From NCBI GenBank assembly GCA_005402585.1, contig BIFP01000067.1, forward strand, positions 248,001 to 312,000: 64,000 bases of DNA, read 5' to 3'. The notes beneath the pieces were generated by a model. It searched no databases, had not been told where the DNA came from, and saw only the letters and a program-made list of their open reading frames with translations. Below, piece after piece: positions 25,918 to 34,062 of this stretch (within the stretch, counting starts at the first letter, position 1; every line of letters starts with the position of its first letter). A program made the position numbers and the translations under genes. The stretch comes from Micromonosporaceae bacterium KJ-029. GTDB taxonomy: Bacteria > Actinomycetota > Actinomycetes > Mycobacteriales > Micromonosporaceae.

Positions 25918-26922
25918 TCAGCGGAGCAGGCCGCCGGCGACCTCGTTGGCGATCAACTCGAACGAGCGCACCCGGTCGGCGATGTCGTACACCATCGTGG
26001 TCAGCATCAGCTCGTTCGCGCCGGTACGGGCCAGCAGGTCGCCCAACTGCCGGCGTACCGTCTCCGGGGAGCCGGTCGCCTGGCCCTCCCGCCGCTGCAC
26101 CACGAACTCCCGCTCCAGATCGGTGTACGGGTACGCCGCCGCCTCCTCGGGCGAGGCGAGCGGCTCCGGCCGCCCGGCACGCAGCCGCAGGAACGACAGC
26201 CCGGCCGGCCCGGCCAGCCACTCGGCGCGCTCATCGGTATCCGCGCAGACCGCGTTCACCGCCACCATCGCGTACGGCTCGCGCAGCCAGCGCGACGGCC
26301 GGAAGCTCTGCCGGTACAGCGCCAACGCGGGCAGGGTGTTCTGCGCGCTGAAATGGTGCGCGAACGAGAACGGCAGCCCCAGCGCGCCGGCCAACTGGGC
26401 ACTGAACCCGGAGGAACCCAGCAGCCACACCGCCGGCCGCTGCCCGCGCCCGGGCGTGGCCGTGATCGGCCCCGGCGCGTCGTCACCGAAGTAGTTCATC
26501 AGGTCGGCCAGTTCCCGGGGGAAGCCCTCGGCCGACAGCCCCTCCATGGTCCGGCGCAACGCCAGCGCGGTGACCTGGTCGGTACCCGGAGCGCGGCCGA
26601 TGCCCAGATCGATGCGCCCGGGGTGCAACGCCTCCAGGGTGCCGAACTGCTCGGCGACCACCAGCGGCGCGTGGTTGGGCAGCATCACCCCGCCCGAGCC
26701 GAGCCGGATCCTGCTCGTGTGCGCGGCCAGGTGCGCGATCAGCACCGCGGGTGCCGATGACGCGATGGCCGGCATGTTGTGGTGCTCGGCCACCCAGAAG
26801 CGGTGGTAGCCCAGTTCGTCGGTGCGCCGGGCCAGTTCGGTGGTGTGCCGCAGCGCCTCGCCGGCGGAGGCGCCGGCCGCGACGGGGGCGAGGTCGAGAA
26901 CAGACAGCGGTACGTCGATCAC
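25918..26922 (-). CDS. LLM-class flavin-dependent oxidoreductase (luciferase-like monooxygenase)
   Basis: 334 residues from GTG, preceded by GGGGGGTTGG. The start VIDVPLSVLDLAPVAAGASAGEALRHTTELARRTDELGYHRFWVAEHHNMPAIASSAPAV is shown here only in part by its key motifs: YHRFWVAEHHNM, IRLGSGGVMLPNHAPLVVAEQF and RIDLGIGRAPG. These define the bacterial luciferase-like TIM barrel family, group 1 (MsnO8-like). It would use FMNH2 or F420 to oxidise a small molecule. Lrp gene lies 68 bases upstream on the same strand and may be co-transcribed. Substrate unknown. Confidence 0.9.
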   Translation of the reverse strand: MIDVPLSVLDLAPVAAGASAGEALRHTTELARRTDELGYHRFWVAEHHNMPAIASSAPAVLIAHLAAHTSRIRLGSGGVMLPNHAPLVVAEQFGTLEALHPGRIDLGIGRAPGTDQVTALALRRTMEGLSAEGFPRELADLMNYFGDDAPGPITATPGRGQRPAVWLLGSSGFSAQLAGALGLPFSFAHHFSAQNTLPALALYRQSFRPSRWLREPYAMVAVNAVCADTDERAEWLAGPAGLSFLRLRAGRPEPLASPEEAAAYPYTDLEREFVVQRREGQATGSPETVRRQLGDLLARTGANELMLTTMVYDIADRVRSFELIANEVAGGLLR

Positions 26923-26990
26923 ACGGCTGGCCAACCCCCCGCATGCCGCATCTGTTCCCACTCGGGCGAAAGCGTGGTGCGGTCGACAGC

Positions 26991-27470
26991 TCAACCCATC
27001 CCGCGCGCCTGTTCGAAGATCAGACTGGTCTGGGTGTGCTGCACCGCCGGGTCCACGGCCAGGTGGTCCAGGACGAAGTCGCGCAGCGCCTCGGCCGACG
27101 CCGCCCGTACGTGCAGGACGTAGTCCTCGGCACCGGCCACGTGGAACACCGACACCACCCCGGGCAGCCGCACCGAGCGGGCCCGGAACGCGTCTACCGC
27201 CGCCCGCTCGTGCTCGGTCAGCCGTACCGACACCAACGCCTGCAGGGGCAGACCCAGCGCCGCCGGGGCCACCTCCGCGTGGAAGCCCCGGATCGCCCCG
27301 CACTCCCGCAACGCGCGGGTCCGCGCCAGGCAGGTCGACGGCGCCACTCCCACCCGCTCGGCGAGGGCGTTGTTCGGCAGCCGCCCGTCGGCGGTCAGTT
27401 CGGCCAGGATCGCGCGGTCGGTGTCGTCGAGGGCCGCGAACGGCCGCACATCGTTCGATACGAGGGGCAT
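26991..27470 (-). CDS. Lrp/AsnC family transcriptional regulator
   Basis: 159 residues from ATG. N-terminal helix-turn-helix (LDDTDRAILAELTADGRLPNNALAERVGVAPSTCL region, residues ~14-48) and C-terminal RAM ligand-binding domain (GLPLQALVSVRLTEHERAAV, VVSVFHVAGAEDYVLHVRA). Such regulators sense amino acids as octamers. It is divergent from a PLP enzyme of Cys/Met metabolism; the 101 bases between the two starts are AT-rich (TTACGAATAATCTTCGAAACTATT-like stretch near 27510-27538, given by key bases only), which suits Lrp binding. It most probably controls that enzyme and perhaps itself. Confidence 0.93.
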   Translation of the reverse strand: MPLVSNDVRPFAALDDTDRAILAELTADGRLPNNALAERVGVAPSTCLARTRALRECGAIRGFHAEVAPAALGLPLQALVSVRLTEHERAAVDAFRARSVRLPGVVSVFHVAGAEDYVLHVRAASAEALRDFVLDHLAVDPAVQHTQTSLIFEQARGMG

Positions 27471-27571
27471 CCCGCCATACTCCACCGAACAAGCCCTGCT
27501 TATGAAGAGGATGTTACGAATAATCTTCGAAACTATTGCCCGTGATGGGCCAGTTGTTCGATCCTCTCCGT

Positions 27572-28729
27572 ATGGTGACCGTGGACACCCGAGCCGTACA
27601 CGCCGGCCGCGACGACCTCGCGGCGCTCGGTGTGCACGTGCCGCCGATCGACCTGTCGACAACCAACCCGCTGCCGTCGGTCGACTCCGGCGGCGACGCG
27701 TACGAGGCACTCGCCACCGGCGGCCCCCTCCCCACCGGCGCCAGCGCCGTCTACCAACGGCTCTGGAACCCCACCGTGGCCCGCTTCGAGACCGCCCTCG
27801 CCGAACTGGAGGGCACCGCCGAGGCGGTCGCTTTCGCCAGCGGCATGGCCGCCCTCACCGCGGCCCTGCTCGCCGCCACCCGCGACGGCAAACGGCACCT
27901 GGTCGCCGTACGCCCCCTCTACGGCGGCACCGACCACGTGCTGGCCACCGGCCTGCTCGGCACCGAGATCACCTGGGCCCGCCCCGACCAGGTCGCCGCC
28001 GCCATCCGCCCCGACACCGCCCTGGTGATCGCCGAGACCCCGGCCAACCCCACCCTCGACCTGATCGACATCGCCGCGCTGGCCGACGCCGCCGGCAACG
28101 TGCCGCTGCTGATCGACAACACGGTCGCCACCCCGGTGCTCCAACAGCCCACCCGCCACGGCGCCCGGCTCGTGCTGCACAGCGCCACCAAGAGCATCGG
28201 CGGCCACGGCGACGTCCTCGCCGGGGCACTCGCCTGCGACGCCGAGTGGGCGGTCAGACTGCGCCAGGTCCGCGCCCTCACCGGCGCGATCCTGCACCCG
28301 CTCGGGGCGTACCTGCTGCACCGCGGCCTGCAGACGCTGCCGGTGCGGGTACGCGCCCAGCAGGCCGGGGCGGAGAAGCTCGCCGCCTGGCTCGGCGACC
28401 ACCCGGCCGTGGCGCGGGTGCACCACCCCGGCGTGAACGACCCGGCTGGGCTGGTCGGGCGGCAGATGGCCGGCACCGGCAGCCTGCTCGCCTTCGAGGT
28501 ACGCGGCGGCGAGCCGGCCGCGGCGGCGGTCGCCGGCGCATGCCGGCTGATCACCCACGCCGTCTCGCTCGGCGGGGTCGACACGCTCATCCAGCACCCG
28601 GCGTCGCTGACCCACCGGCCGGTCGAGCGGGACGCGAAGCCCGGCGGCGGCCTGCTGCGGCTCTCGGTCGGCCTGGAGGACCCGGAGGACCTGCGCGTCG
28701 ACCTGGACCAGGCGCTCGCGGTCGCCTGA
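27572..28729 (+). CDS. Cys/Met metabolism PLP enzyme (cystathionine gamma-lyase / methionine gamma-lyase type)
   Basis: 385 residues from ATG (MVTVDTRAVHAG, the normal start of the family); in-frame ATG at 27545 and TTG at 27536 are possible. Motifs: AVYQRLWNPTVARFE (equivalent of YSRxxNPT, Arg replaced by Gln in Y-x-R), VAFASGMAAL, PLYGGTDH, LLIDNTVATPVLQQP and the PLP lysine in HSATKSIGGHGD. The end VSLGGVDTLIQHPASLTH is typical. Gamma-elimination of methionine or cystathionine is likely; exact specificity cannot be read. Divergent Lrp regulator suggests amino acid control. Confidence 0.9.
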   Translation: MVTVDTRAVHAGRDDLAALGVHVPPIDLSTTNPLPSVDSGGDAYEALATGGPLPTGASAVYQRLWNPTVARFETALAELEGTAEAVAFASGMAALTAALLAATRDGKRHLVAVRPLYGGTDHVLATGLLGTEITWARPDQVAAAIRPDTALVIAETPANPTLDLIDIAALADAAGNVPLLIDNTVATPVLQQPTRHGARLVLHSATKSIGGHGDVLAGALACDAEWAVRLRQVRALTGAILHPLGAYLLHRGLQTLPVRVRAQQAGAEKLAAWLGDHPAVARVHHPGVNDPAGLVGRQMAGTGSLLAFEVRGGEPAAAAVAGACRLITHAVSLGGVDTLIQHPASLTHRPVERDAKPGGGLLRLSVGLEDPEDLRVDLDQALAVA

Positions 28730-28776
28730 CACCCGGCGTCGGCGTCCCGCAGCCCGATCCGGGGCGCCCGGCGTCG

Positions 28777-29526
28777 TCAGGACTTCGGACCGACGTGGCG
28801 GTCCGGCGCGGCGACCGCCGTGCCCCGGGCGACCGAGAGCGAGTTGCGGCGGTTCATCTTCCACGCGATGTCGAGCAGGTCGAGCGCCCACTGGCAGAGC
28901 CCCATGATGTCGGTGGATTCGTTGGTGAACATGTAACGCGGATAGACGTACTCCTTACCGCGAACGGTGACCCGGTTGGCGAAGCGGGCGCCGTCGGAGT
29001 GGAACAGGCCGCGGACGAAGTCGCCGGCGTGCGGTTCCACGAGCCGCCGCTGCCAGTCCGCCAGAATGATCGGCCGCTCGTGCTTCTTGCCCGGCCCGTG
29101 CTGCGGTAACAGGCAGGGCCAGTGTTTGCCGTAGCTCTGCACGCTGACGCAGCCCTGCATCTGAACGCGTTGCACAGAGGCCGCGAGCACGCACTTCATG
29201 GCAACCTCGCAGGCGTCGATCAACCCGGGCCAGGCGTCGGCGCAGGAGATGCGCAAGACCGGCACCCGGGCACTCGTGACCAAGTGCCCGTCGCCGAGGT
29301 AGAGGCCGAGTAGGTAGGCGTACTGCCCGGGCTCTGTCGGATTCTTGACGTCGGAGCGACAGCGGAAGCAGCGCGAAGCGGTGCCGTGCTGTTTGGGCTC
29401 CGGCTGGATTTTGCACCACTGTCGGACGGTGGGATAGGAGATTCCGACGGCGCGGGCGGTTTCCGCGACGGTCGCTCCAGCGAGATGCAATCGCCGTGCT
29501 CGGGCGCGCAATTCGGGTGGATGCAC
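28777..29526 (-). CDS. HTH plus LAGLIDADG-type homing endonuclease-like protein
   Basis: About 249 residues from GTG at 29526; the frame stays open upstream but only by reading through the adjacent tRNA. The N-terminus has a resolvase/transposase-type helix-turn-helix (ARRLHLAGATVAETARAV, GISYPTVRQWCK), then a CxxC pair (RCFRC), then YLLGLYLGDGHLV and a second GDFVRGLFHSDG, the two half-site motifs of LAGLIDADG enzymes with Asp residues for metal. It begins 34 bases after the tRNA 3' end and lies convergent with the PLP gene. It may be a free-standing homing enzyme or a domesticated regulator. Confidence 0.78.
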   Translation of the reverse strand: MHPPELRARARRLHLAGATVAETARAVGISYPTVRQWCKIQPEPKQHGTASRCFRCRSDVKNPTEPGQYAYLLGLYLGDGHLVTSARVPVLRISCADAWPGLIDACEVAMKCVLAASVQRVQMQGCVSVQSYGKHWPCLLPQHGPGKKHERPIILADWQRRLVEPHAGDFVRGLFHSDGARFANRVTVRGKEYVYPRYMFTNESTDIMGLCQWALDLLDIAWKMNRRNSLSVARGTAVAAPDRHVGPKS

Positions 29527-29559
29527 AGATGCATCTTCGAACGCTAGTGCGACACTTTC

Positions 29560-29635
29560 TGGTGCCCCCGGTGGGATTCGAACCCACACTTTATGGCTTT
29601 TGAAACCATCGTCTCTGCCGTTGGACTACAGGGGC
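29560..29635 (-). tRNA. tRNA with CAA anticodon on a short-variable-arm body (isotype uncertain)
   Basis: The minus strand folds into a complete tRNA: 7-bp acceptor GCCCCTG/CGGGGGC, D-arm stem GTC/GAC with GG in the loop, anticodon stem ATGGT/GCCAT around the loop TTCAAAA, 5-base variable loop AAAGT, T-stem GTGGG/CCCAC with loop TTCGAAT, discriminator A and encoded CCA. Loop bases 34-36 read CAA, which would be leucine (codon TTG), yet leucine tRNAs have a long variable arm. The D-arm resembles that of glutamine tRNAs. The gene is certain to be tRNA-like; charging identity is not. Confidence 0.85.
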
Positions 29636-29680
29636 CTTGAGTTCTCGGCCTGCACAGGTTACCTACTACGCTAGGGGCGG

Positions 29681-29704
29681 CGACACCCGGTACCGCGGGT
29701 GTCG
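29681..29704 (+). promoter_or_regulatory. Hairpin in the pdtaR leader
   Basis: CGACACCCG pairs perfectly with CGGGTGTCG around a 6-base loop, ending 25 bases before the pdtaR GTG. ANTAR proteins bind RNA hairpins, usually as pairs; only one hairpin is obvious here. It may influence translation or be a feature of the tRNA/pdtaR divergent region. Confidence 0.4.
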
Positions 29705-29729
29705 GGGCTCAGACTGGTGGGAGTGGCTC

Positions 29730-30350
29730 GTGGCCGAGACGCAGACGGATGCCGCGCGCAGGCGGGTACTGATCGCCGAGGACGAGGCGCTGATCCGGCT
29801 GGACCTGGCCGAGATGCTGGTTGAAGAGGGCTACGAGGTGGTCGGGGAGGCCGGCGACGGCGAGACCGCCGTCCGGCTGGCCGAGGAACTCAAGCCCGAT
29901 CTGGTCATCCTCGACATCAAGATGCCGATCATGGACGGGCTGGCCGCGGCCGAGCGGATCGCGGGTGCCCGGATCGCGCCGGTGATCATCCTGACCGCCT
30001 TCAGTCAGCGTGACCTGGTGGAGCGGGCCCGGGCGGCCGGCGCCATGGCGTACCTGGTCAAGCCGTTCCAGAAGAGCGACCTGGTGCCGGCGGTGGAGAT
30101 CGCGCTCTCCCGCTACTCCGAGGTCGCCGCGCTGGAGGCCGAGGTCGCCGGGCTGACCGACCGGCTGGAGGTCCGCAAGACCGTCGAGCGGGCCAAGGGC
30201 GCGCTGATGACCACGTACAACATGACCGAGCCGCAGGCGTTCAAGTGGATCCAGCGTACGGCGATGGACCACCGGATGACCATGAAGGAGGTCTCCGAGC
30301 GGATCCTCGCCGAGACCGCCGGCGGCGAGGTGGCGCAGCCGGCTTCCTGA
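29730..30350 (+). CDS. pdtaR: ANTAR-domain response regulator PdtaR
   Basis: 206 residues from GTG with GGTGGGAG upstream. Receiver domain: RRVLIAEDEALIRLDLAEML, phosphoacceptor Asp in DLVILDIKMPIMDG, the Thr of VIILTAFSQ and Lys of YLVKPFQKSDL. The C-terminal ANTAR domain (LEVRKTVERAKGALMT, MTEPQAFKWIQRTAMDH, MTMKEVSERIL) binds RNA and acts as an antiterminator. The layout equals Rv1626 of Mycobacterium tuberculosis, which is phosphorylated by the PdtaS sensor; no kinase gene is in this window. Position near polA/rpsA/uvrB is conserved in actinobacteria. Confidence 0.95.
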   Translation: MAETQTDAARRRVLIAEDEALIRLDLAEMLVEEGYEVVGEAGDGETAVRLAEELKPDLVILDIKMPIMDGLAAAERIAGARIAPVIILTAFSQRDLVERARAAGAMAYLVKPFQKSDLVPAVEIALSRYSEVAALEAEVAGLTDRLEVRKTVERAKGALMTTYNMTEPQAFKWIQRTAMDHRMTMKEVSERILAETAGGEVAQPAS

Positions 30351-30409
30351 GGGACTGTCGGGATATGAGCGTCGGCCGGGGGTGCCCGGCGTCGATATAG
30401 CATCGACCC

Positions 30410-31564
30410 GTGGTGATCGGGCGGCTGGTCGCGGTCGTCGCCGGCCTGGCGGTGGTGCTGGCCGGCTGCGCGGGCCCGAGCACGCCCAAGGATCCGGGGC
30501 CGCTGCGTCCGGCCTGGCAACCGATTGCGCTGCCGGCGCCGCCGGGTCCGTCCGGCCGGACCATGGTGCGCGACGTGGTGGCCTGTGCCGGGCGTTGGTA
30601 CGCCGTCGGCGGGGCCGCCGACCCGGCGGGGGAGACCCGCCCGGCGGCCTGGACCAGCTCGGACGGGTTGGCCTGGTCGTCGGTACCGACCGCGCCCACG
30701 AGCTTCTACGGCCGCCGGCACGTGCTCTACGCGGCGGCCTGCCGGGACGGGCGGGTGGCGGCGCTCGGCGCGGCTGTCGGCGGCATGCACGGCAATCCCC
30801 GCACGGGTACCTGGTCGCAGGGCCCGGACGGCACCCTCCACGACGTGGAGGTCCCGTTCGGGCTGTACGGCGGGCCGCGGGCGGTGAGTGTCTCCCGGTT
30901 GGCGGCCGGGCCGGGCGGGTGGCTGGTGGTGGGGACCCGCGTGGCGGGGGCGGCGGTGTGGACCTCCGGGGACGGGGAACGCTTCACGGCCCGTGAGGGC
31001 CTGCCGGAGTTGGCGAGCGACGACCGGGGCCGGACCTTCGCGTACGACGCGGTGGCTGTGCCGTCGGGATGGCTGGTGGTGGGTGCGGTGCTGGCGCCCG
31101 GGACCACGCCGGTGGCCTGGACCTCGCCGGACGCCCGGGTGTGGCGGCGGCTGGAGTTGCCGGGGGCGGACGGGCGTGGCCAGGTGCAGCGGGTGACGAC
31201 GGCCGGCGACGTGGTGCTGGCGGTCGGTCCGGTGCGGGACGGTTTCGGGACGTGGCGGTGGAGCGGGTCCGGGTGGCGTCGGGTCGGCGCCTTCGGCTCG
31301 GGTGGCCCGGGCGCGCTGTCGGTGCGGGCCCTGTCGGCCGATGGCGATCGGGTGGTGGCGGCGACCGTCGACGCCGGCGGTCATCGGCTGTGGTATTCGG
31401 CGGATGCCGGCGGATCGTGGCGCGCGGTCGCCCTGCCGGTGGCGGTGCCGCCGGGTGGCGATTCGGGGCTGGCGGTGGCGTTCGTCGGGGATCGGCTGAT
31501 GGTGCTCGCGGACCCGGGAGACGGGTCCGGTGGCTGGTGGGCGCGCCTGTCGGAGGGTGGCTGA
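30410..31564 (+). CDS. Lipoprotein with Asp-box (BNR-like) repeats
   Basis: 384 residues from GTG. Signal peptide with lipobox (LAVVLAGC, Cys at about residue 21). The mature part has at least four repeats of the form A-W-T-S-x-D-x-x-x-W (AWTSSDGLAW, AVWTSGDGERF, AWTSPDARVW, LWYSADAGGSW), characteristic Asp-boxes of beta-propeller proteins. No sialidase or other catalytic signature is visible, so a binding or scaffold role outside the membrane is more likely. It lies 59 bases after pdtaR; a terminator follows. Confidence 0.8.
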   Translation: MVIGRLVAVVAGLAVVLAGCAGPSTPKDPGPLRPAWQPIALPAPPGPSGRTMVRDVVACAGRWYAVGGAADPAGETRPAAWTSSDGLAWSSVPTAPTSFYGRRHVLYAAACRDGRVAALGAAVGGMHGNPRTGTWSQGPDGTLHDVEVPFGLYGGPRAVSVSRLAAGPGGWLVVGTRVAGAAVWTSGDGERFTAREGLPELASDDRGRTFAYDAVAVPSGWLVVGAVLAPGTTPVAWTSPDARVWRRLELPGADGRGQVQRVTTAGDVVLAVGPVRDGFGTWRWSGSGWRRVGAFGSGGPGALSVRALSADGDRVVAATVDAGGHRLWYSADAGGSWRAVALPVAVPPGGDSGLAVAFVGDRLMVLADPGDGSGGWWARLSEGG

Positions 31565-31619
31565 ATGAAAGAGGTCGGGTGGGCCTCCGCCGCCGACTAA
31601 ACAAAAGTGAAAAAGTCTC

Positions 31620-31646
31620 ACGACTGACGGTTCTTCGGTCGTTTCT
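31620..31646 (+). terminator. Hairpin with T-rich tail
   Basis: ACGACTGA pairs with TCGGTCGT (one T-G) around CGGTTCT, followed by TTCTT, 55 bases after the lipoprotein stop. It separates this gene from the liv operon. Confidence 0.55.
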
Positions 31647-31838
31647 TACAGCGATCGCACCCTATCCGCCACGGCGTGTAACGGTTCGGTCAACGGCCCC
31701 TCCCGGGGCTTACGTCACAGCTCCACGGTGGGATAACGTCCGGCCCCAGACCGGCGACGACGGTCTGGTTCGTCCGCCCCCGCAAGTGCCAATAGGCAGC
31801 GGGTGGTTCGGGCCATGGGACGGAGGAGGGTTCGGGCC

Positions 31839-33005
31839 GTGAGGCAGAAGCTCGTACGTTTGGTCGGTGGGGTGGCAATCGCCGCGCTCGCCCTCGGCGG
31901 TGCCGCCGCCTGCAAGTCTGACAGTGGAAGCGACGAGGCCAGCGGGGGGGCGTGTGACGCCAAGATCGCGTTCTTCGGTGCGCTGACCGGCCCGAACGCG
32001 GCGCTCGGCATCAACGAGAACAACGGTGTGAAGCTCGCCCTTGACAAGTACAACAAGGAGAATGCGGACTGCCAGGTGACCCTGGTGCCGCTGGACTCCC
32101 AGGGCAGCCCGGACCAGGCGCCCGGTCTGGCCCAGCAGGCGATCGACGACGAGAAGATTCTCGGCATCGTCGGTCCCGCGTTCTCGGGTGAGTCGGAGGC
32201 CGCCAACCCGCTGTTCAACGAGGCCGGCCTGGTGGCCGTTACCCCGTCCGCCACCCGGCCGAGCCTCAACGAGCAGGGCTGGAAGAACTGGTTCCGGGTG
32301 GTCGGTAACGACCTCTACCAGGGCCCGGCGGCCGCCTGGTACATCGAGAACGAGCTGAAGGCCGAGAAGGTCTTCGTCATCGACGACCAGTCCGCGTACG
32401 GTGCCGGCCTGGCCGACGAGGTCAAGAAGGTGCTCGGCGCGAAGGTCGTCGGCAGCGACAAGGTCCAGGGCGACGGCAAGCAGAGCGACTTCTCGGCGAC
32501 CGTCACCCAGGTCAAGTCCTCCGGCGCGACCGCGGTCTACTACGGCGGCTACTACCCGGAGGCCGGCCTCATCCGTAAGCAGCTGACCGGCGCTGGCGTC
32601 ACCGCCACCCTGGTCGCCGGTGACGGCACCAACGACGCCGCCTACATCGAGGGAGCCGGCGCGGCGGCCGCCGAGGGCAGCATCCTGACCTGCCCCTGCA
32701 TGCCGGCCGCCGAGACCGGTGGCACCTTCGAGGAGGACTACAAGGCGCTGCACGGTGTCGACGCGGGTACCTACAGCGACACCGCGTTCGACGCGGCCAA
32801 CATCCTGCTGCAGGGCATCAAGGCCGGCAACACCGACCGCACCAAGCTGCTGGAGTTCGTGAAGGGCTACACCGGCCAGGGTGTCGCGGCCAACTACAAG
32901 TTCGGCGCCAACGGTGACCTGGACCCGGAGTCGGTGCGGGTGTTCGCGTACGTGGTCAAGGACGGCAAGATCGTTCCGGCCAAGGAGATTCCGAAGTCCT
33001 GGTAA
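31839..33005 (+). CDS. livJ: Branched-chain amino acid ABC transporter, substrate-binding lipoprotein
   Basis: 388 residues from GTG with GGAGGAGGG 9 bases upstream; an ATG at 31815 is less likely. Lipoprotein signal ends at GGAAAC. The mature protein has the LivJ pattern: IAFFGALTGPNAALGINENNG, VTLVPLDSQGSPDQAPGLAQ, ILGIVGPAFSGESEAANPLF, KVFVIDDQSAYGAGLADEVK. Captures leucine/isoleucine/valine or a related ligand outside the membrane. A candidate promoter is TTACGT (31710)-18-TAACGT (31734). A strong hairpin separates it from the permease genes, likely giving more binding protein than permease. Confidence 0.93.
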   Translation: MRQKLVRLVGGVAIAALALGGAAACKSDSGSDEASGGACDAKIAFFGALTGPNAALGINENNGVKLALDKYNKENADCQVTLVPLDSQGSPDQAPGLAQQAIDDEKILGIVGPAFSGESEAANPLFNEAGLVAVTPSATRPSLNEQGWKNWFRVVGNDLYQGPAAAWYIENELKAEKVFVIDDQSAYGAGLADEVKKVLGAKVVGSDKVQGDGKQSDFSATVTQVKSSGATAVYYGGYYPEAGLIRKQLTGAGVTATLVAGDGTNDAAYIEGAGAAAAEGSILTCPCMPAAETGGTFEEDYKALHGVDAGTYSDTAFDAANILLQGIKAGNTDRTKLLEFVKGYTGQGVAANYKFGANGDLDPESVRVFAYVVKDGKIVPAKEIPKSW

Positions 33006-33044
33006 TGGCTCTGGTCGCTGCTAGAGCGATCGAGCGGTGATCGT

Positions 33045-33078
33045 GGGTGCGGCCGGGAGCTGACTCCCGGCCGCACCC
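33045..33078 (+). terminator. Intercistronic hairpin between livJ and livH
   Basis: 15-bp perfect stem GGGTGCGGCCGGGAG / CTCCCGGCCGCACCC with tetraloop CTGA, 40 bases after the livJ stop and followed by GTTTCTT. It lies inside the operon, so it probably acts as a partial terminator or a 3' mRNA stabiliser for livJ. Confidence 0.75.
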
Positions 33079-33111
33079 CCACGTTTCTTCATCCTGTACG
33101 GAGTACCTTCC

Positions 33112-34062
33112 TTGGACTTCAACGCCCTGTTCTCCGATTTCGGGGGATACACGATAACCGGGCTGACGGTGGGCGCGATCTATGCCCTCGTCGCGCTGGG
33201 GTACACGCTGGTCTACGGCGTGCTGAGACTTATCAACTTCGCCCACTCCGAGGTCTTCATCGCGGGCGCCTTCGCTGCCATCTGGGGCTGGGCCGCGCTC
33301 GGTCTGGACGGCAACTCGGTCGCTAGCGGCTTCGGCTCGATCATGCTCTACCTGCTGGTCGGCGCATTGATCGCGGCGGTGGCCTCGGCGGGCACCGCGA
33401 CGGTGATCGAGCGGGTGGCGTACCGGCCGCTGCGTAAGCGCAACGCCCCGCCGCTCGCCTTCCTGATCACCGCGATCGGCGCGTCGATCGCGATCGCCGA
33501 GGCGTTCGGCATCTACACCCGCCGGCGCCCGGTCGGCGCCCCCACGCTGGTCAAGAACGATGTCCTGTTCACCGTCTTCGGTGCCGAAGTCACCGTGGTG
33601 CAGTTGCTGATCCTCGGTTCGGCGCTGGCGATGATGGTCGCGCTGGACCTCTTCATCAACCGCAGCCGGACCGGCCGGGGTATCCGGGCGGTCGCCCAGG
33701 ACGCGAACACGGCCGCGTTGATGGGGATCAACAAGGACCGGATCATCCTGGTCGTCTTCGTCATCGGCGGCGTGATGGCCGGGGTCGCCGGCATGCTCTA
33801 CGACATCCGGATCGGCACGCTGACCTACAGCGTGGGCTTCCTGCTCGGGCTGAAGGCGTTCACCGCGGCGGTCCTCGGTGGCATCGGCAACCTGCGCGGC
33901 GCGCTGGTCGGCGGGCTGCTGCTCGGCCTGGTCGAGAACTATGCCTCCGCGTTGTTCGGCTCGAACTGGAAGGACCTGGCCGCCTTCGTCGTCCTGGTCG
34001 TGCTGCTGATGTTCCGGCCGACCGGTCTGCTGGGTGAGTCGTTGGGGAGGGCCCGCGCATGA
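33112..34062 (+). CDS. livH: Branched-chain amino acid ABC permease LivH
   Basis: 316 residues from TTG with CGGAG 8 bases upstream. Eight or so membrane helices; YTLVYGVLRLINFAHSEVF near the N-terminus is the LivH signature, and GMLYDIRIGTLTYSVGFLLG with the EAA-like AALMGINKDRI loop contacts the ATPases. Pairs with LivM to form the channel. The stop overlaps the livM start. Confidence 0.95.
   Translation: MDFNALFSDFGGYTITGLTVGAIYALVALGYTLVYGVLRLINFAHSEVFIAGAFAAIWGWAALGLDGNSVASGFGSIMLYLLVGALIAAVASAGTATVIERVAYRPLRKRNAPPLAFLITAIGASIAIAEAFGIYTRRRPVGAPTLVKNDVLFTVFGAEVTVVQLLILGSALAMMVALDLFINRSRTGRGIRAVAQDANTAALMGINKDRIILVVFVIGGVMAGVAGMLYDIRIGTLTYSVGFLLGLKAFTAAVLGGIGNLRGALVGGLLLGLVENYASALFGSNWKDLAAFVVLVVLLMFRPTGLLGESLGRARA

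Noticed and set aside
28777..29635. Integrated element with attachment site at the tRNA
   Set aside because: No direct repeat of the tRNA 3' end and no integrase gene seen nearby.
30355..30363. CTGTCGGGA after pdtaR, similar to the uvrB motif and the MITE ends
   Set aside because: No matching -10 and no second arm; likely chance.
31672..31700. GTAAC-N6-GTCAA resembling a GlnR nitrogen box before livJ
   Set aside because: Only the first half fits; the second element and spacing of the a/b sites are missing.
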